The notes under the pieces were generated by a model, which was given only the letters and a program-made list of their open reading frames with translations, did not search any database and was not told the DNA's origin. The translations under genes and the position numbers were made by a program. Source: Brevundimonas terrae (GTDB lineage: Bacteria > Pseudomonadota > Alphaproteobacteria > Caulobacterales > Caulobacteraceae). From it: 64,000 nt of DNA. Within the stretch, counting starts at the first letter, position 1. Every line of letters begins with the position of its first letter. Below are positions 42,090-51,934 of this stretch, one piece after another. Location of the stretch: NCBI RefSeq assembly GCF_011761985.1, contig NZ_JAASQT010000001.1, forward strand, positions 1 through 64,000. Reading direction: 5' to 3'.

Positions 42090-43451
42090 TTAGGCCGCGT
42101 TTTGCGTCTCGCTCCACATGTCCAGATCGGTTTCCTGTCCGATCAGGGCCAGACCGGAAGCGATGGATTCGAACTCGCTGCCGCTTTCGATGCGTTCCTC
42201 GCTAAAGCGGTCCACAAACATGCGGCGCACCGCAGGCACAAAGGACGTGCCGCCGGTCAGGAAGACGCGATCAATACCCTCGGGAGCCATCCCTGCCCGT
42301 TCCAGCGCAAGGTCCACCGCCCCTTCGATCTGGGCCAGTTCGGGGGCGATCCAGCCCTCGAAGGTGTCACGGCTGACGGTGTGGCGGATATCGACATCGC
42401 CCTGTGCGAAGACGAACTCCGCCTCGTCCTGTGACGACAGGGCGATCTTGAGCGCCGAGACGGACTGGTACAGGGCATAGCCGTAGTTTTCGTCCAGCAC
42501 CTCGACCAGACGTTCCATCTTTTCCGGCTCGTCGGCATTACGGACCAGACCGCGAATGTCCTTCATGTCGCGCGAGGCCCGCAGCAGGGCCAGCTGCTCC
42601 CATTTGGCAAAGGCGGTGAAATAGCGCTGCGGCACCGGCAGGGTCTTGCCCATAGCCGTATAGGTCGTGCCCTTGCCCAGTTCCGGCGACACCAGATTGT
42701 CGATGATGCGATAGTCAAACGCATCGCCCGCAATGCCGACACCGGCGCGGCCCAGCGGCGTGGAGCGCAGGCCATCAAGCGTTGGCTCGAACCGGATGAT
42801 GGAAAAGTCGCTGGTACCGCCGCCGAAGTCGGCCACCAGAACGGTCGCGGCCTTTTCCAATGAGCGGGCAAAATAGAAGGCCGCACCAACGGGTTCATAG
42901 GCATAGCGGATATCGCCAAAGCCCAGTTGCGTGAACGCCGCCTGATAGCGCTCCAGCGCCAGCGGCTCGTTGGGATTGCCGCCCGCAAAGGTGACGGGGC
43001 GGCCCACGATCACGCGCGGCGGCAGGTTTTGCAGCGCCTCGCCCGCATGTTGGCGCACCTGCTCCATGAACACGGCCAGCAGGTCTTCAAACCTGTAGCG
43101 GCGACCGTCGATGACGGTTTCGCTGAAGGCAGCACTGGCGGCAAAGTTTTTGAACGACTGGATAAAGCGCGTATCCAGCGGATCTTCCAGATAGGTTTCG
43201 ACGGCCCATGGCCCTGCCGAGATGATGCGTTCGGGTGCCGATCCGTCGGCGGCGGGGATGATCTGGAAGCCCAGCGCCGAGCGGAAACCCGACAGACCAC
43301 CGGCTGGCCCTTGCAGCGTCACCACCTGCGCCTCCTGCCCCGGTAGGCTGAGCGCCATCACCGTATTGGTGGTGCCAAAGTCGATACCCAGAGTAGCGAT
43401 GGGGGCGGCAGCAGAAGAAACAGTCACGCGGCGGACTTTCAGGTCAGGCAT
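42090..43451 (-). CDS. Hsp70-family protein (YegD-like)
   Basis: The 453-residue protein has the actin-like ATPase fold of DnaK: phosphate-1 loop TLGIDFGTTNTVMAL, phosphate-2 loop LVADFGGGTSDFSI, and the adenosine motif VFLTGGTSFVPAVRRMF. It lacks the long substrate-binding domain of DnaK and so matches the short YegD-type Hsp70 homologues, whose clients are unknown. The ATG at 43451 is chosen; the frame runs further upstream but that part reads as non-coding, and a GTG about 27 bases inside the gene is another option. No DnaJ or GrpE gene is near. Confidence 0.88.
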   Translation of the reverse strand: MPDLKVRRVTVSSAAAPIATLGIDFGTTNTVMALSLPGQEAQVVTLQGPAGGLSGFRSALGFQIIPAADGSAPERIISAGPWAVETYLEDPLDTRFIQSFKNFAASAAFSETVIDGRRYRFEDLLAVFMEQVRQHAGEALQNLPPRVIVGRPVTFAGGNPNEPLALERYQAAFTQLGFGDIRYAYEPVGAAFYFARSLEKAATVLVADFGGGTSDFSIIRFEPTLDGLRSTPLGRAGVGIAGDAFDYRIIDNLVSPELGKGTTYTAMGKTLPVPQRYFTAFAKWEQLALLRASRDMKDIRGLVRNADEPEKMERLVEVLDENYGYALYQSVSALKIALSSQDEAEFVFAQGDVDIRHTVSRDTFEGWIAPELAQIEGAVDLALERAGMAPEGIDRVFLTGGTSFVPAVRRMFVDRFSEERIESGSEFESIASGLALIGQETDLDMWSETQNAA

Positions 43452-43534
43452 TGATCGGGGGGCGCTCCCCCTAGCGCAAATCACGCCGCGATGCGCTCTT
43501 TTTCCACATCGGCATGCCAAAAGTCACACGCGAA

Positions 43535-43562
43535 AAAGGCCGCCCCTTGCGGAGCGGCCTTT
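43535..43562 (-). terminator. Terminator after the amidohydrolase gene
   Basis: AAAGGCCGC (43535-43543) pairs with GCGGCCTTT (43554-43562). On the minus strand the stem is followed by TTTTTCG, so it ends the amidohydrolase transcript 28 bases after its stop. Confidence 0.8.
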
Positions 43563-43589
43563 CGCGTTTTCAGCGGTCAGTCTTTCGAC

Positions 43590-44885
43590 CTACTGCTTGT
43601 AGACATTGCCTGCGCGCATGACGAATTTGACGTCACGCAGGGTGGCCACGTCCTGCAACGGGTCACCGTCAACGGCGATGATGTCGGCATTATAGCCTGC
43701 CGTGATACGGCCGATCTCGTCTTGCAGACCAAAGTGGTCGGCCGCATTGATGGTGGCGGTACGGATGGCTTCGATCGGAGTCAGACCGGCTTGGACCAGC
43801 AGCACGAACTCACGGGCATTGTCGCCGTGCGGGCCAACGCCGTTGTCGGTGCCGAACGCGATCTTCACACCGGCGGCGTGGGCGCGGCGCGCCATGTCCA
43901 GCATCAGCGGACCGGCTTCCAGCGACTTCTTACGCTGGTTGGCGGTGAAGAAGGTGCCCGGACGCTGGGCTTCGCGGGCCACAAAGTCACCGGCCAGCAA
44001 GGTCGGGACCAGATAGCCGCCATTGGCCTTCAGCATGCGGATGCCTTCATTGTCGAGGAAGGTGCCGTGCTCGATCGAGTCACCACCGGCGCGCAGGAAG
44101 CTGTTGATACCGTCCGTGCCGTGGGCGTGGGCGGTGACGCGACGGCCCATGAAGTGGGCGGTCTCGACAATGGCTTCCAGCTCACCTTGCGAGAACTGCT
44201 GGTTCAGGCCTGCACCGGTATCGGACAGAACGCCGCCGGTCGCCGTGATCTTGATGACATCAGCGCCCGAACGCACGCGCTCGCGCACGGCACGGCGGCA
44301 GTCGTCCGGCCCCGAGCAGACGCCCGTGGTACGCATCAGCGGCACCATGGATTCCGGCACGCCATTGGCATCGCCGTGGCCGCCATGCGGGGTCACCGTA
44401 CCGGCCGAGGCCAGAATGCGCGGGCCGACAATACGGCCTTGGGCCACAGCATTACGCAGGCCGACAACCGCGTCGGCATTACCGCCCAGATCGGCCACCG
44501 TGGTAAAACCGGCCTCCAGCGTGATCTTGGCATATTGTGCGCCGCGCAGAGCCGCATCGGCAGAGGTGCTGGTAAAGCGGCTGGCGCGGTCGCCATCGCC
44601 TTGCTGGCCACCGAGGTGGACGTGGCTGTCGATGAAGCCCGGCAGGACGAACTTGTCCGACAGGTCCACAACCGTACCTTCACCCACGAAGCCGTCGCGG
44701 ATTTCCTTGACCTTGCCATCCTCGATCACCAGCGTCTGGCGCTCGGTCACGCGGCCGGTGGCCGGATCGGCCAGTACGCGACCGGCATGGATATAGGACA
44801 CGTTCTGGGCCGCAGCAGCGCTGGCCGAAGCCATCAGTACGGCCGCCAGACCAAAGGCCCAGCTCTTCTTCAGGTTCAGTTTCAT
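43590..44885 (-). CDS. Exported metal-dependent amidohydrolase
   Basis: The 431-residue protein has a signal peptide (MKLNLKKSWAFGLAAVLMAS, ending AAAAQ) and an imidazolonepropionase-like amidohydrolase barrel. Metal-binding motifs are LPGFIDSHVHLGG, the Lys-region DVIKITATGGVL, HAHGTDGINSFL, DSIEHGTFLD and FGTDNGVGPHGDN with the last Asp. Related exported enzymes act as dipeptidases or prolidases. I start at the ATG at 44885 because GGAGGAAGT is directly upstream; the longer frame lacks a signal. The product lies between the Hsp70-like gene and the TonB receptor gene on the same strand and may work with the latter on an imported peptide-like substrate. Confidence 0.9.
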   Translation of the reverse strand: MKLNLKKSWAFGLAAVLMASASAAAAQNVSYIHAGRVLADPATGRVTERQTLVIEDGKVKEIRDGFVGEGTVVDLSDKFVLPGFIDSHVHLGGQQGDGDRASRFTSTSADAALRGAQYAKITLEAGFTTVADLGGNADAVVGLRNAVAQGRIVGPRILASAGTVTPHGGHGDANGVPESMVPLMRTTGVCSGPDDCRRAVRERVRSGADVIKITATGGVLSDTGAGLNQQFSQGELEAIVETAHFMGRRVTAHAHGTDGINSFLRAGGDSIEHGTFLDNEGIRMLKANGGYLVPTLLAGDFVAREAQRPGTFFTANQRKKSLEAGPLMLDMARRAHAAGVKIAFGTDNGVGPHGDNAREFVLLVQAGLTPIEAIRTATINAADHFGLQDEIGRITAGYNADIIAVDGDPLQDVATLRDVKFVMRAGNVYKQ

Positions 44886-44978
44886 ACTTCCTCCTCCGCG
44901 GTGCGAATGGCACCGCCCCCTAAACGGATACTCTAGACTTTCACGGCGCACTCAACCCCGCCGGAATACGGAAAATCG

Positions 44979-45005
44979 GGCCGGAGACAGTTTGCGTCTC
45001 CGGCC
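44979..45005 (-). terminator. Terminator after the large TonB receptor gene
   Basis: GGCCGGAGAC (44979-44988) pairs perfectly with GTCTCCGGCC (44996-45005) around a 7-base loop, followed on the minus strand by CGATTTT. It lies just past the receptor stop at 45015. Confidence 0.75.
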
Positions 45006-45014
45006 TGAAACGGA

Positions 45015-48000
45015 TCAGAACTTCTTGGTGACGGCCAGCGAATAATAGCGGCCCAAGGTGTCATAGTTCTGGGCATCATAGGTGCCGCGCACATCACCGA
45101 CCTGAGGCGGAGCCTCGTTGAACAGGTTGGTCACGGTAAAGCGCACAGACGTTTCCCATGGCAGATCGACACGGGCATTCAGGTCGAAGACGTCATAGGC
45201 ATCCACACCGCGCGTCGTGCTGTTGGGCGACGTCACGCGGGCCGAGTTCATCATCTCCGACATGTGCCTCCAGCGCAGGCCGACATTCCAGCTGTCACGC
45301 GAATAGGTAAAGCTGGTGGACGCCTTCCATTCGGGGTGGGCCTGTCCTGCATTGGCCTCGATGGCCGTGCCCCATGTACCGGCATAGTCAAAGGTCGGCG
45401 CACCCGGCAGGGCCTGGATTTCGAAGCTGTCCAGATAGCTGATCGCCGTGCCGATGCTGATGCTGCCCGCCTGTGCCAGACCCACATCGGCCAGATGCAG
45501 ACGCCAGTCCAGTTGGACATCGATACCGGTCACATTGAACTGGCCCAGATTCAACAAAGGCTGGCTGGGATTGACCATGTAGCCGTCATTGGTGTTGCGG
45601 TCCTGCAAGGTGCAGTAATAGTTGTTCGGATCGAAGTTCGGGTTGTTGCCGCCGTCATTGAAGCAATAACGGATGCCATTGCCGACGCCCAAGGTGCCGA
45701 CCGCATCGGCGACCTTGATCTGGTACCAGTCAATCGATGCCGAGATATTGCTCAACCACGGCGAGTGGAAAGTCGGCTGAAGAACAGTACCGAACGAATA
45801 GGTATCGGCGGTTTCTTCTTCCAGATCGGGGTTGCCGCCGGTTAGGGCAAACACTTGTGCGGCCCCGAACTGGTAGCTGTCGATCAGAGCGGCGGGCACG
45901 CCCAGCGCGACGCACAGATCGGCGACCTTCTGGCCGTTCGGTCCCTGACGGAAGCTGGAGCGGACATCGCAGGGATCGCCATTGGTATTGGCCGCTGACG
46001 GGTTGCCGATATCCACGGTCGCCGCCGAGATGGGCGAGTACAGCTCACCGACGCTGGGCGCACGTACGGCGCGGTTATAGCCGCCGCGAATACGCACAAT
46101 GTCGTTGATCTGCCAGTTCACATCGGCCTTGTAGGCATGGACCCCGCCCACCGAGCTATAGTCCGAGAAGCGATAGCCCAGATCCATTTCCAGCGACTGG
46201 ATGAAGGGCAGGTCCTTCAGCAGCGGCACGAGGAATTCGGCAAACACCTCGGTGCTGTCCACATTGCCCGAAGAGGCGCGAAGCTCGCTATAGCCAAGGA
46301 TGTCGCTGGTGCCGTCCGGCTGGTCGAGGGCCGCATCAGGACGGAAGTCGAAATGGTTGTAGCGATAGCCGACACCGGCGGCGAAACGCACCTCGCCCGC
46401 CGGAAGCTCGAACAGCCCGCCCTGCACCGAGGCCTCGGCCATGCGCTGGGTCAGCTCGTTGGTGTTAGTGGTGCCGCGCACCATATAGTTCACGCATTCG
46501 GCCGACGGGTTGTGGTTACCGAACGGATTGAAACCGCCCGCACAGAATTCCGAACCGCCGGTCGGGCTGTACAGCAGTCGCGAGATCGCCGAGCGGCTGA
46601 CACCACCGGACTGCTTGTTCTCGAAATCGGCCTTGGACACGCTGGCATAGGCTTCCCACGTCCAGTCCTTATAGCCGACCTGTCCGGTCAGGCCGCCAAT
46701 GAACTGCGAGACGTTATAGGCATAGGATTGCAGGCGCTCGCCGGCGAAATCCAGGTCCTTCCACAGAGCGAAATCAGCCGTCGGGTTCGGGCGCGAGGCC
46801 AGAATGTGGGCGAATTCGTTGCTGATATACGGGTTGGTGACCGGTGCCGACAGCGCATAGGCCAGACCGGCCAACGTCGGGTTGAAGGTCCCCTCGGACT
46901 CATAGCTGGTCAGCGATCCCTGCAGGTAGAAATCGATGGTCGGCGTGAGCTGGTAATCCACGCGCGAGAACAGCGAATAGCGCTCGTTTTCGTTCTGGAC
47001 CCGACCCTTGTTCCATCCCCACAGCATGTTGGTGCCTGCGGCATTCAGGAAGTGGTTGTCCGTTTCCGGGTCCTTGAAGTTCATGACCGGCGATGCGCCG
47101 CCCAGATTGAACAGGCTGTCGTCGCCGGTATTGAAACCGATCTGGCCGTTATAGAAGCCGCCCGCGCCCAGCACAGGGTCCAGACCATAATCGCCGACAA
47201 AGACGTCATTGACGGCATCCAGCGTCGGGCGGTTGCTGCCAAACCAGGCGGCACCTTGGGAAATGATCGCCGTATTGGATTGACGGTTGCGGGTGAAATA
47301 ATAGTCGCGCTTGTTCTGATAGGCGACGTCGCGCATCGAATAGTCGAGCGAGATCACGGCGCGACCGCGATCATCGGCAAAACGGTCGCCCGCGGTTACG
47401 GACAGGCGGAAGCTTTCGCCGTCTCCGTAATCACTGATGCCGTATTGCGAGGCGACGGTGACGCCTTGAATGTCGCGCTTGAGGATGAAGTTCACCACGC
47501 CCGCAGTCGCATCCGAGCCATAGGCCGTCGAGGCCCCGCCGGTGATGACCTCGACATTGCCGATCAGGGCTTCGGGGATGATGTTCAGATCCACCGAACC
47601 GTCAGGGTTCGACGGTTGCAGGCGCTTGCCGTCCAGCAGCAACAGGGTGCGCTTGGAGCCAAGGCCGCGAAGGCTGGCATAGGCTTGACCGCCGTTCAGC
47701 GAGGTCGAGGAGGACCCTGCCGTGCTCTGGCCCATCGAGCCGGAAAATTGCGGCATCTGGGTCAGGGCTTTTTCGACCGTGACCTGACCGGTGTTCTCGA
47801 TGGTCTCCGAGCTGACCGAGGTCAGCGGGCTGTTCGACGAATAGTCACGGCGGGCAATGCGCGAGCCGGTCACGACGATGTCGCTGACCTGTGCCACCTG
47901 ATCCTCGCCCTCTAGCGGCGCTTCCTGTGCGAAGGCGGCCCCCGCAGACAGTGCGGCATAGGCACAGGCCCCGGCCAGCAAGACACGACGGGCCTTGCGA

Positions 48001-48029
48001 CCTGAATGAATTTGTTCCCCGAGGCGCAT
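45015..48029 (-). CDS. TonB-dependent receptor (large, Caulobacter type)
   Basis: The 1004-residue outer-membrane receptor has a signal peptide (ACAYAALSAGAAFAQ), a TonB-box region (VSDIVVTGSRI), a plug domain (TVEKALTQMPQFSG, then SLRGLGSKRTLLLLDGKRL, then GNVEVITGGASTAYGSDATAG, then VVNFILK) and a long beta barrel ending in a terminal aromatic residue (YYSLAVTKKF). The ATG at 48029 has GGGGGAG upstream. The substrate is unknown; such receptors in this group often take up peptides, sugars or siderophores. The amidohydrolase gene is next downstream. The gene is preceded by an AT-rich spacer of about 420 bases. Confidence 0.93.
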   Translation of the reverse strand: MRLGEQIHSGRKARRVLLAGACAYAALSAGAAFAQEAPLEGEDQVAQVSDIVVTGSRIARRDYSSNSPLTSVSSETIENTGQVTVEKALTQMPQFSGSMGQSTAGSSSTSLNGGQAYASLRGLGSKRTLLLLDGKRLQPSNPDGSVDLNIIPEALIGNVEVITGGASTAYGSDATAGVVNFILKRDIQGVTVASQYGISDYGDGESFRLSVTAGDRFADDRGRAVISLDYSMRDVAYQNKRDYYFTRNRQSNTAIISQGAAWFGSNRPTLDAVNDVFVGDYGLDPVLGAGGFYNGQIGFNTGDDSLFNLGGASPVMNFKDPETDNHFLNAAGTNMLWGWNKGRVQNENERYSLFSRVDYQLTPTIDFYLQGSLTSYESEGTFNPTLAGLAYALSAPVTNPYISNEFAHILASRPNPTADFALWKDLDFAGERLQSYAYNVSQFIGGLTGQVGYKDWTWEAYASVSKADFENKQSGGVSRSAISRLLYSPTGGSEFCAGGFNPFGNHNPSAECVNYMVRGTTNTNELTQRMAEASVQGGLFELPAGEVRFAAGVGYRYNHFDFRPDAALDQPDGTSDILGYSELRASSGNVDSTEVFAEFLVPLLKDLPFIQSLEMDLGYRFSDYSSVGGVHAYKADVNWQINDIVRIRGGYNRAVRAPSVGELYSPISAATVDIGNPSAANTNGDPCDVRSSFRQGPNGQKVADLCVALGVPAALIDSYQFGAAQVFALTGGNPDLEEETADTYSFGTVLQPTFHSPWLSNISASIDWYQIKVADAVGTLGVGNGIRYCFNDGGNNPNFDPNNYYCTLQDRNTNDGYMVNPSQPLLNLGQFNVTGIDVQLDWRLHLADVGLAQAGSISIGTAISYLDSFEIQALPGAPTFDYAGTWGTAIEANAGQAHPEWKASTSFTYSRDSWNVGLRWRHMSEMMNSARVTSPNSTTRGVDAYDVFDLNARVDLPWETSVRFTVTNLFNEAPPQVGDVRGTYDAQNYDTLGRYYSLAVTKKF

Positions 48030-48450
48030 GCGCGTCTCCCCCTCAGCCCTACTGACAACAACAATCCCTCGGCACAGAATCTCCAAAAAATTCCGCGCCG
48101 TGATCAAAAATACTTATTCAGAGAACGACGAATGGCAAATGGAAAATGGAAAATGATTTCCGTAAAATTGCTCTTTATATAAATTTATACTCGTTTTTCC
48201 CGATTTTAGTTTCATTGGAAACATAATATTTCAACATCTCGCAAAAGTTGTGTTTGCGAAGAATATTCCCAAAAGGGTCCAAAAATGACCCTTTCCGGTA
48301 GAAATCTCCAATGACGACACCCGGCTTCACGCGAAAATTCGGCAACCGGCCTTGCCTCACAAGGCCTCCGTGTCGCGCTTGGCTCTTGCGAAGGTGCCTC
48401 TCTCGGCAGATGATCCGCCCCTCTCCCCGAACCTTTTTTCAAAGCGTCCG
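48030..48450. other. AT-rich divergent promoter spacer
   Basis: About 420 bases between the divergent receptor and TesB genes hold no gene. A short direct repeat AAATGGAAAATGGAAAATG is at about 48136, and AAAGGGTC (48272-48279) pairs with GACCCTTT (48287-48294). Small frames read through the 3' half only because the TesB frame is open upstream of its start. Confidence 0.5.
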
Positions 48451-49359
48451 ATGACCGAAATCCCTTCACCGCAAGACCCTTCGTCACCTTCCGCTCCGGC
48501 GCGTGTGGAGGGACTGATTGATCTGCTGACGGTCGAAACGCTGGACACGGACCTTTATCGCGGCATCCCGCTGCCCGGTGGCAAGGGGCGCGTTTATGGG
48601 GGGCAGGTGGTCGCGCAGGCACTGCAAGCGGCCCAGATGACCGTCGAGGGACGTCGCTGTCACTCGCTGCATTGCTATTTCATGCGCCCCGGCGAAGAGG
48701 GCAGACCGATCATCTTCCGCGTCGCGCGCGACCATGACGGACGCACCTTTGCCACCCGCCGCGTGATTGCCTCGCAAAACGGCGAGCCGATCCTGAACAT
48801 GTTGCTGTCGTTTCAGGTGCCCGAGGACGGTTTCGAGCATCAGGACACCATGCCCGATGTGACCCCGCCCGAGGAATTGGTCAGCGAAGCGGAGCTGTGG
48901 CGTGCCAATGCCGAGCTGATCCCTGCCCCCCTGCGCGAGCATTTGCTGCGCCCGCGCCCGCTGGAATTCCGCCACGTCTATACGCGCAATCCGCTGGCCC
49001 CGTTTGCGACCGAGCCGCGCCATGCCTCATGGTTCCGCACCGTGGCCCCGATCGGTGATGACGAAAGCCTGCACCGCGCCGTTCTGGCCTATGCCTCGGA
49101 CATGACCCTGCTCAGCACCTGCGGCCTGCCCCACGCCATCAGCTATTTCGACAAACAGTTCCAGATTGCCAGCCTCGACCACGCCATCTGGTTCCACGAA
49201 CCCTTCCGTGCCGATGACTGGCTGCTCTACGTCACCGACAGCCCGTCAGCCTCCGGCGCACGCGGCTTTAATCGCGGCCAGATCTTCAGCCGCGACGGCA
49301 AACTGGTCGCCAGCGTCACCCAGGAAGGCCTGATCCGCCAACGCAAACCCAAAGCTTGA
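48451..49359 (+). CDS. tesB: Acyl-CoA thioesterase II
   Basis: The 302-residue enzyme hydrolyses acyl-CoA to free fatty acid and CoA. It has the double hot-dog fold of TesB: GLIDLLTVETLDTDLYRGIP, then GRVYGGQVVAQALQAAQMTV, SLHCYFMRPGEEGRPIIFRV, then MLLSFQVPEDGFEHQ, and in the second half YASDMTLLSTCGLPH and SLDHAIWFHEPFRADDWLLY with the catalytic Asp. The ATG at 48451 gives the usual N terminus; the frame upstream to a TTG at 48352 is not conserved-looking. No operon partner is seen. Confidence 0.93.
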   Translation: MTEIPSPQDPSSPSAPARVEGLIDLLTVETLDTDLYRGIPLPGGKGRVYGGQVVAQALQAAQMTVEGRRCHSLHCYFMRPGEEGRPIIFRVARDHDGRTFATRRVIASQNGEPILNMLLSFQVPEDGFEHQDTMPDVTPPEELVSEAELWRANAELIPAPLREHLLRPRPLEFRHVYTRNPLAPFATEPRHASWFRTVAPIGDDESLHRAVLAYASDMTLLSTCGLPHAISYFDKQFQIASLDHAIWFHEPFRADDWLLYVTDSPSASGARGFNRGQIFSRDGKLVASVTQEGLIRQRKPKA

Positions 49360-49678
49360 ATCGACACTCTTTCGATAATCAAGACCCATTGATCGTTCGT
49401 GTCAGCTTTGGCGCGTCCTCTCGCGACAAGGCCACTATATAGCCTTGTTTTCGGCTTCACTTGTGCCCAGCTAAATACCTCTTGAGGCTATTTCAGCCGA
49501 TAATTGGACTCACCCACTCATCATTGCCTAAAATTACTTTCTGTTTATTTTCAAATGACTATTAATTATTTAATCAATCAATCAGTTTTTTTGCATCGGT
49601 AACGTCAAATCGTTTGACAAAAAATCTGACATAACCTCAATCTCCCCTCAATAACAAAAACACTTGAGGAGGGATCAA
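49360..49678. promoter_or_regulatory. AT-rich promoter region of the second TonB receptor
   Basis: This spacer is much richer in A and T than its surroundings (TTAATTATTTAATCAATCAATCAG near 49562). It contains a MarR-type palindrome at 49604-49618 whose right half TTGACA could also be a -35 hexamer, and the strong ribosome binding site GAGGAGGGA just before the ATG at 49679. No gene is seen. Confidence 0.6.
49604..49618. promoter_or_regulatory. MarR-type operator (GTCAA-N5-TTGAC), copy 1
   Basis: GTCAA-ATCGT-TTGAC lies 60 bases upstream of the receptor start. The same palindrome precedes other units of the cluster at 57645, 59090, 61878 and 62388. Confidence 0.75.
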
Positions 49679-51874
49679 ATGAGGTACTCGAACTGGCTGA
49701 AATGCGGGGTCGTTATGGCGACCGTTCTCGCCACCCCCGCCATGGCATCGACCGATGCCGCTCAGGACACCACACAAGAACAAGCTGCGCAGGTCTCGGA
49801 CATCGTCGTCACCGCCCAGCGCCGTGAACAACGCCTGCAGGAAGTGCCGCTCGCCGTCAGCGCCTTCAGCATGGAATCGCTGCAAGACAGCAAGGTCGAA
49901 AGCCTGACCAGCCTCGACGGCAAGATCCCGAACGTCGTACTGGCCCCCGTCGGTGCGTATCCGTTCGCCAGCGCCTTCTTCATCCGCGGCCTCGGTTTTG
50001 CCGATGTTGAATCCAGCTTCGAGCCGTCGGTCGGCGTCGAACTGGACGGCGTATACCTGTCGCGTAACGTCGGTGCCGTTCAGGACTTCTTCGATGTTGG
50101 CGGCGTCACCATCCTGCGTGGTCCGCAAGGCACGCTGTATGGCCGTAACACCATCGGCGGCGTTGTCAGCGTCCAGTCGCGTCGTCCGACCTTCGACTTT
50201 GGCGCGCGCGGGCAGCTAACCTTCGGCTCCAATGGCCGTCAGGAACTGCGTGCAGGCGTAGAGGGTGGTCTGATCGACGACACGCTCGCTGGCAAGTTCT
50301 CGTTCCTCGCCAAGACCTATGACGGTTACGTCAAGAATTTCGACGGTCGCGATATGGGCGCTCAGGACGTCATGTCCATGCGTGGCGCCCTGTTGTGGAC
50401 CCCGACAGCCAATTTCGACGCAACCCTGATCATTGATTACACCAAGGACGAGGGCACCGGCCCGGGCACCGAGAATGCCAGCCTGCCGGGTATGATCCTG
50501 CCCGGTTTCGGCCAGCCTGCCGATGCCGATGGCGATCCCTTCCTGACCCACATCGGTGACGACGTCTTCTCCAATCTGGAAGCGCTGGGCATTACGCTGA
50601 ATGCGAACTGGGATCTGGGTGCCGTCAAGCTGACCTCCATCACCGGCTATCGTAGCACGGACACCAATGTCCTGAGCGATTTCGACTCGACCCCTCTCGC
50701 CTTCATGACCGTCCACCGCGACGAGACCCATGAGCAGTTCAGCCAGGAACTACGCCTCAGCTCGACCGCAGAAGGCCCGCTGAACTACGTCGTCGGTGCC
50801 TATTACATGACGCAGGAATACGAAATCGGCACTGGTCAATTCGGTCTGGTCTTCGGAGCACCAGATCCCGTTACCGGCGCTCCGGCCGGTTCGACCATCT
50901 ATACGAACCAAAAGGCTGACTCCTGGGCGCTCTTCGGTCAGGCTGATTACGAGATCATCCCGAACCTGACGCTGACGGCCGGTGGCCGTTACAGCAAGGA
51001 AGAGAAGACCTTCACCACCCAGCCTCTGTTCTTCCCGAACGCGAGAACCTTCGACGCCAGCTTCGATGATTTCTCGCCCAAGTTCGGCATCAGCTACAAG
51101 TGGTCCGACACCCTGATGACCTTCGCCCAGTATTCGCGCGGCTTCCGTGCGGGCGGGTTCAATGGTCGCGCCGGATCGTTCGAAGCTGTGGGACCTTACG
51201 ATTCCGAAACCGTGGATTCGTTCGAAATCGGCGTGAAGAGCGAACTGCTCGATCGTCGCCTGCGCCTGAACGCATCAGTATTCACCAGTGAATACAAAGA
51301 TATGCAGCAAAGCGTTCAGCAGCTTATCCCGGGCACCAACATCAACCAGACCCTGGTTGCCAACGTCGGCAGCGCGAGCATCACCGGCTTCGAAGCCGAA
51401 GCATCAGCCCTGCTGACCGACGCCCTCACCCTTACCGCTACGGTTGGTTATCTGGATGCCGCCTTCGACGAGTTCACTGCTGATCTGGGTGACGGTCTGG
51501 GCCTGATCGACCGCAGCAACCTGCCGATGACCTATGCCCCCGAGTGGAGCAACAGCGTCACACTTAACTACAAGAAGTCGTACGATTTCGGTCAGGTCAC
51601 AGCGCAAGCCAGTGCCCGCTATGCGAGCGATATGTACACCAGCTTCAACGCCCTCAATGCACTATCCGACTTTGCCGTACGCAAAGCCAACACCATCATT
51701 GATGGCAGCGTTGCACTGGAACTGCCGGATGGCCGCTGGCGTGTCAGCCTGTGGGGCAAAAACCTGACGGATGAAGTGATCATCAACAACACCTTTGGTG
51801 TCGGGCCTCTGCTGGCAGCACGTGTCTACCAGCCACCGCGCGAAATCGGTGTGGACCTGAGCTTCACCTTCTAA
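49679..51874 (+). CDS. TonB-dependent receptor of the catabolic cluster
   Basis: The 731-residue outer-membrane receptor has a signal peptide (about 26 residues, ending PAMA-S), a TonB-box region (AQVSDIVVTAQRREQ), a plug (LQEVPLAVSAFSMESL, then FFIRGLGFADVESSFEPSVG, then FDVGGVTILRGPQGTLYGRN, then TIGGVVSVQSRRP) and a barrel ending REIGVDLSFTF with a terminal Phe. Size and motifs match the receptors that sphingomonads and relatives use for aromatic and steroid-like substrates. The ATG at 49679 has GAGGAGGGA upstream. It heads the cluster and is preceded by a MarR-type operator. Confidence 0.94.
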   Translation: MRYSNWLKCGVVMATVLATPAMASTDAAQDTTQEQAAQVSDIVVTAQRREQRLQEVPLAVSAFSMESLQDSKVESLTSLDGKIPNVVLAPVGAYPFASAFFIRGLGFADVESSFEPSVGVELDGVYLSRNVGAVQDFFDVGGVTILRGPQGTLYGRNTIGGVVSVQSRRPTFDFGARGQLTFGSNGRQELRAGVEGGLIDDTLAGKFSFLAKTYDGYVKNFDGRDMGAQDVMSMRGALLWTPTANFDATLIIDYTKDEGTGPGTENASLPGMILPGFGQPADADGDPFLTHIGDDVFSNLEALGITLNANWDLGAVKLTSITGYRSTDTNVLSDFDSTPLAFMTVHRDETHEQFSQELRLSSTAEGPLNYVVGAYYMTQEYEIGTGQFGLVFGAPDPVTGAPAGSTIYTNQKADSWALFGQADYEIIPNLTLTAGGRYSKEEKTFTTQPLFFPNARTFDASFDDFSPKFGISYKWSDTLMTFAQYSRGFRAGGFNGRAGSFEAVGPYDSETVDSFEIGVKSELLDRRLRLNASVFTSEYKDMQQSVQQLIPGTNINQTLVANVGSASITGFEAEASALLTDALTLTATVGYLDAAFDEFTADLGDGLGLIDRSNLPMTYAPEWSNSVTLNYKKSYDFGQVTAQASARYASDMYTSFNALNALSDFAVRKANTIIDGSVALELPDGRWRVSLWGKNLTDEVIINNTFGVGPLLAARVYQPPREIGVDLSFTF

Positions 51875-51883
51875 GCCGATTCA

Positions 51884-51911
51884 GACCGGTCCCCCACGGG
51901 GCCGGTCTTTT
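51884..51911 (+). terminator. Terminator after the TonB receptor
   Basis: GACCGGTCCCC and GGGGCCGGTC form a strong stem (one bulged T) around CAC, followed by TTTTCG. It begins 9 bases after the receptor stop and separates it from the monooxygenase gene, though some read-through is likely since no new promoter is obvious. Confidence 0.8.
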
Positions 51912-51934
51912 CGTTACCCAATTTCGAGTTCCCT

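Noticed and set aside
46137..47915. Plus-strand frame of 592 codons opposite the TonB receptor gene
   Set aside because: No start signals or domain; antisense to a clear receptor.
48352..48450. Longer TesB starting at the TTG at 48352
   Set aside because: The extra 33 residues do not fit the family N terminus and the TTG lacks a clear ribosome binding site; the ATG at 48451 gives the usual length.
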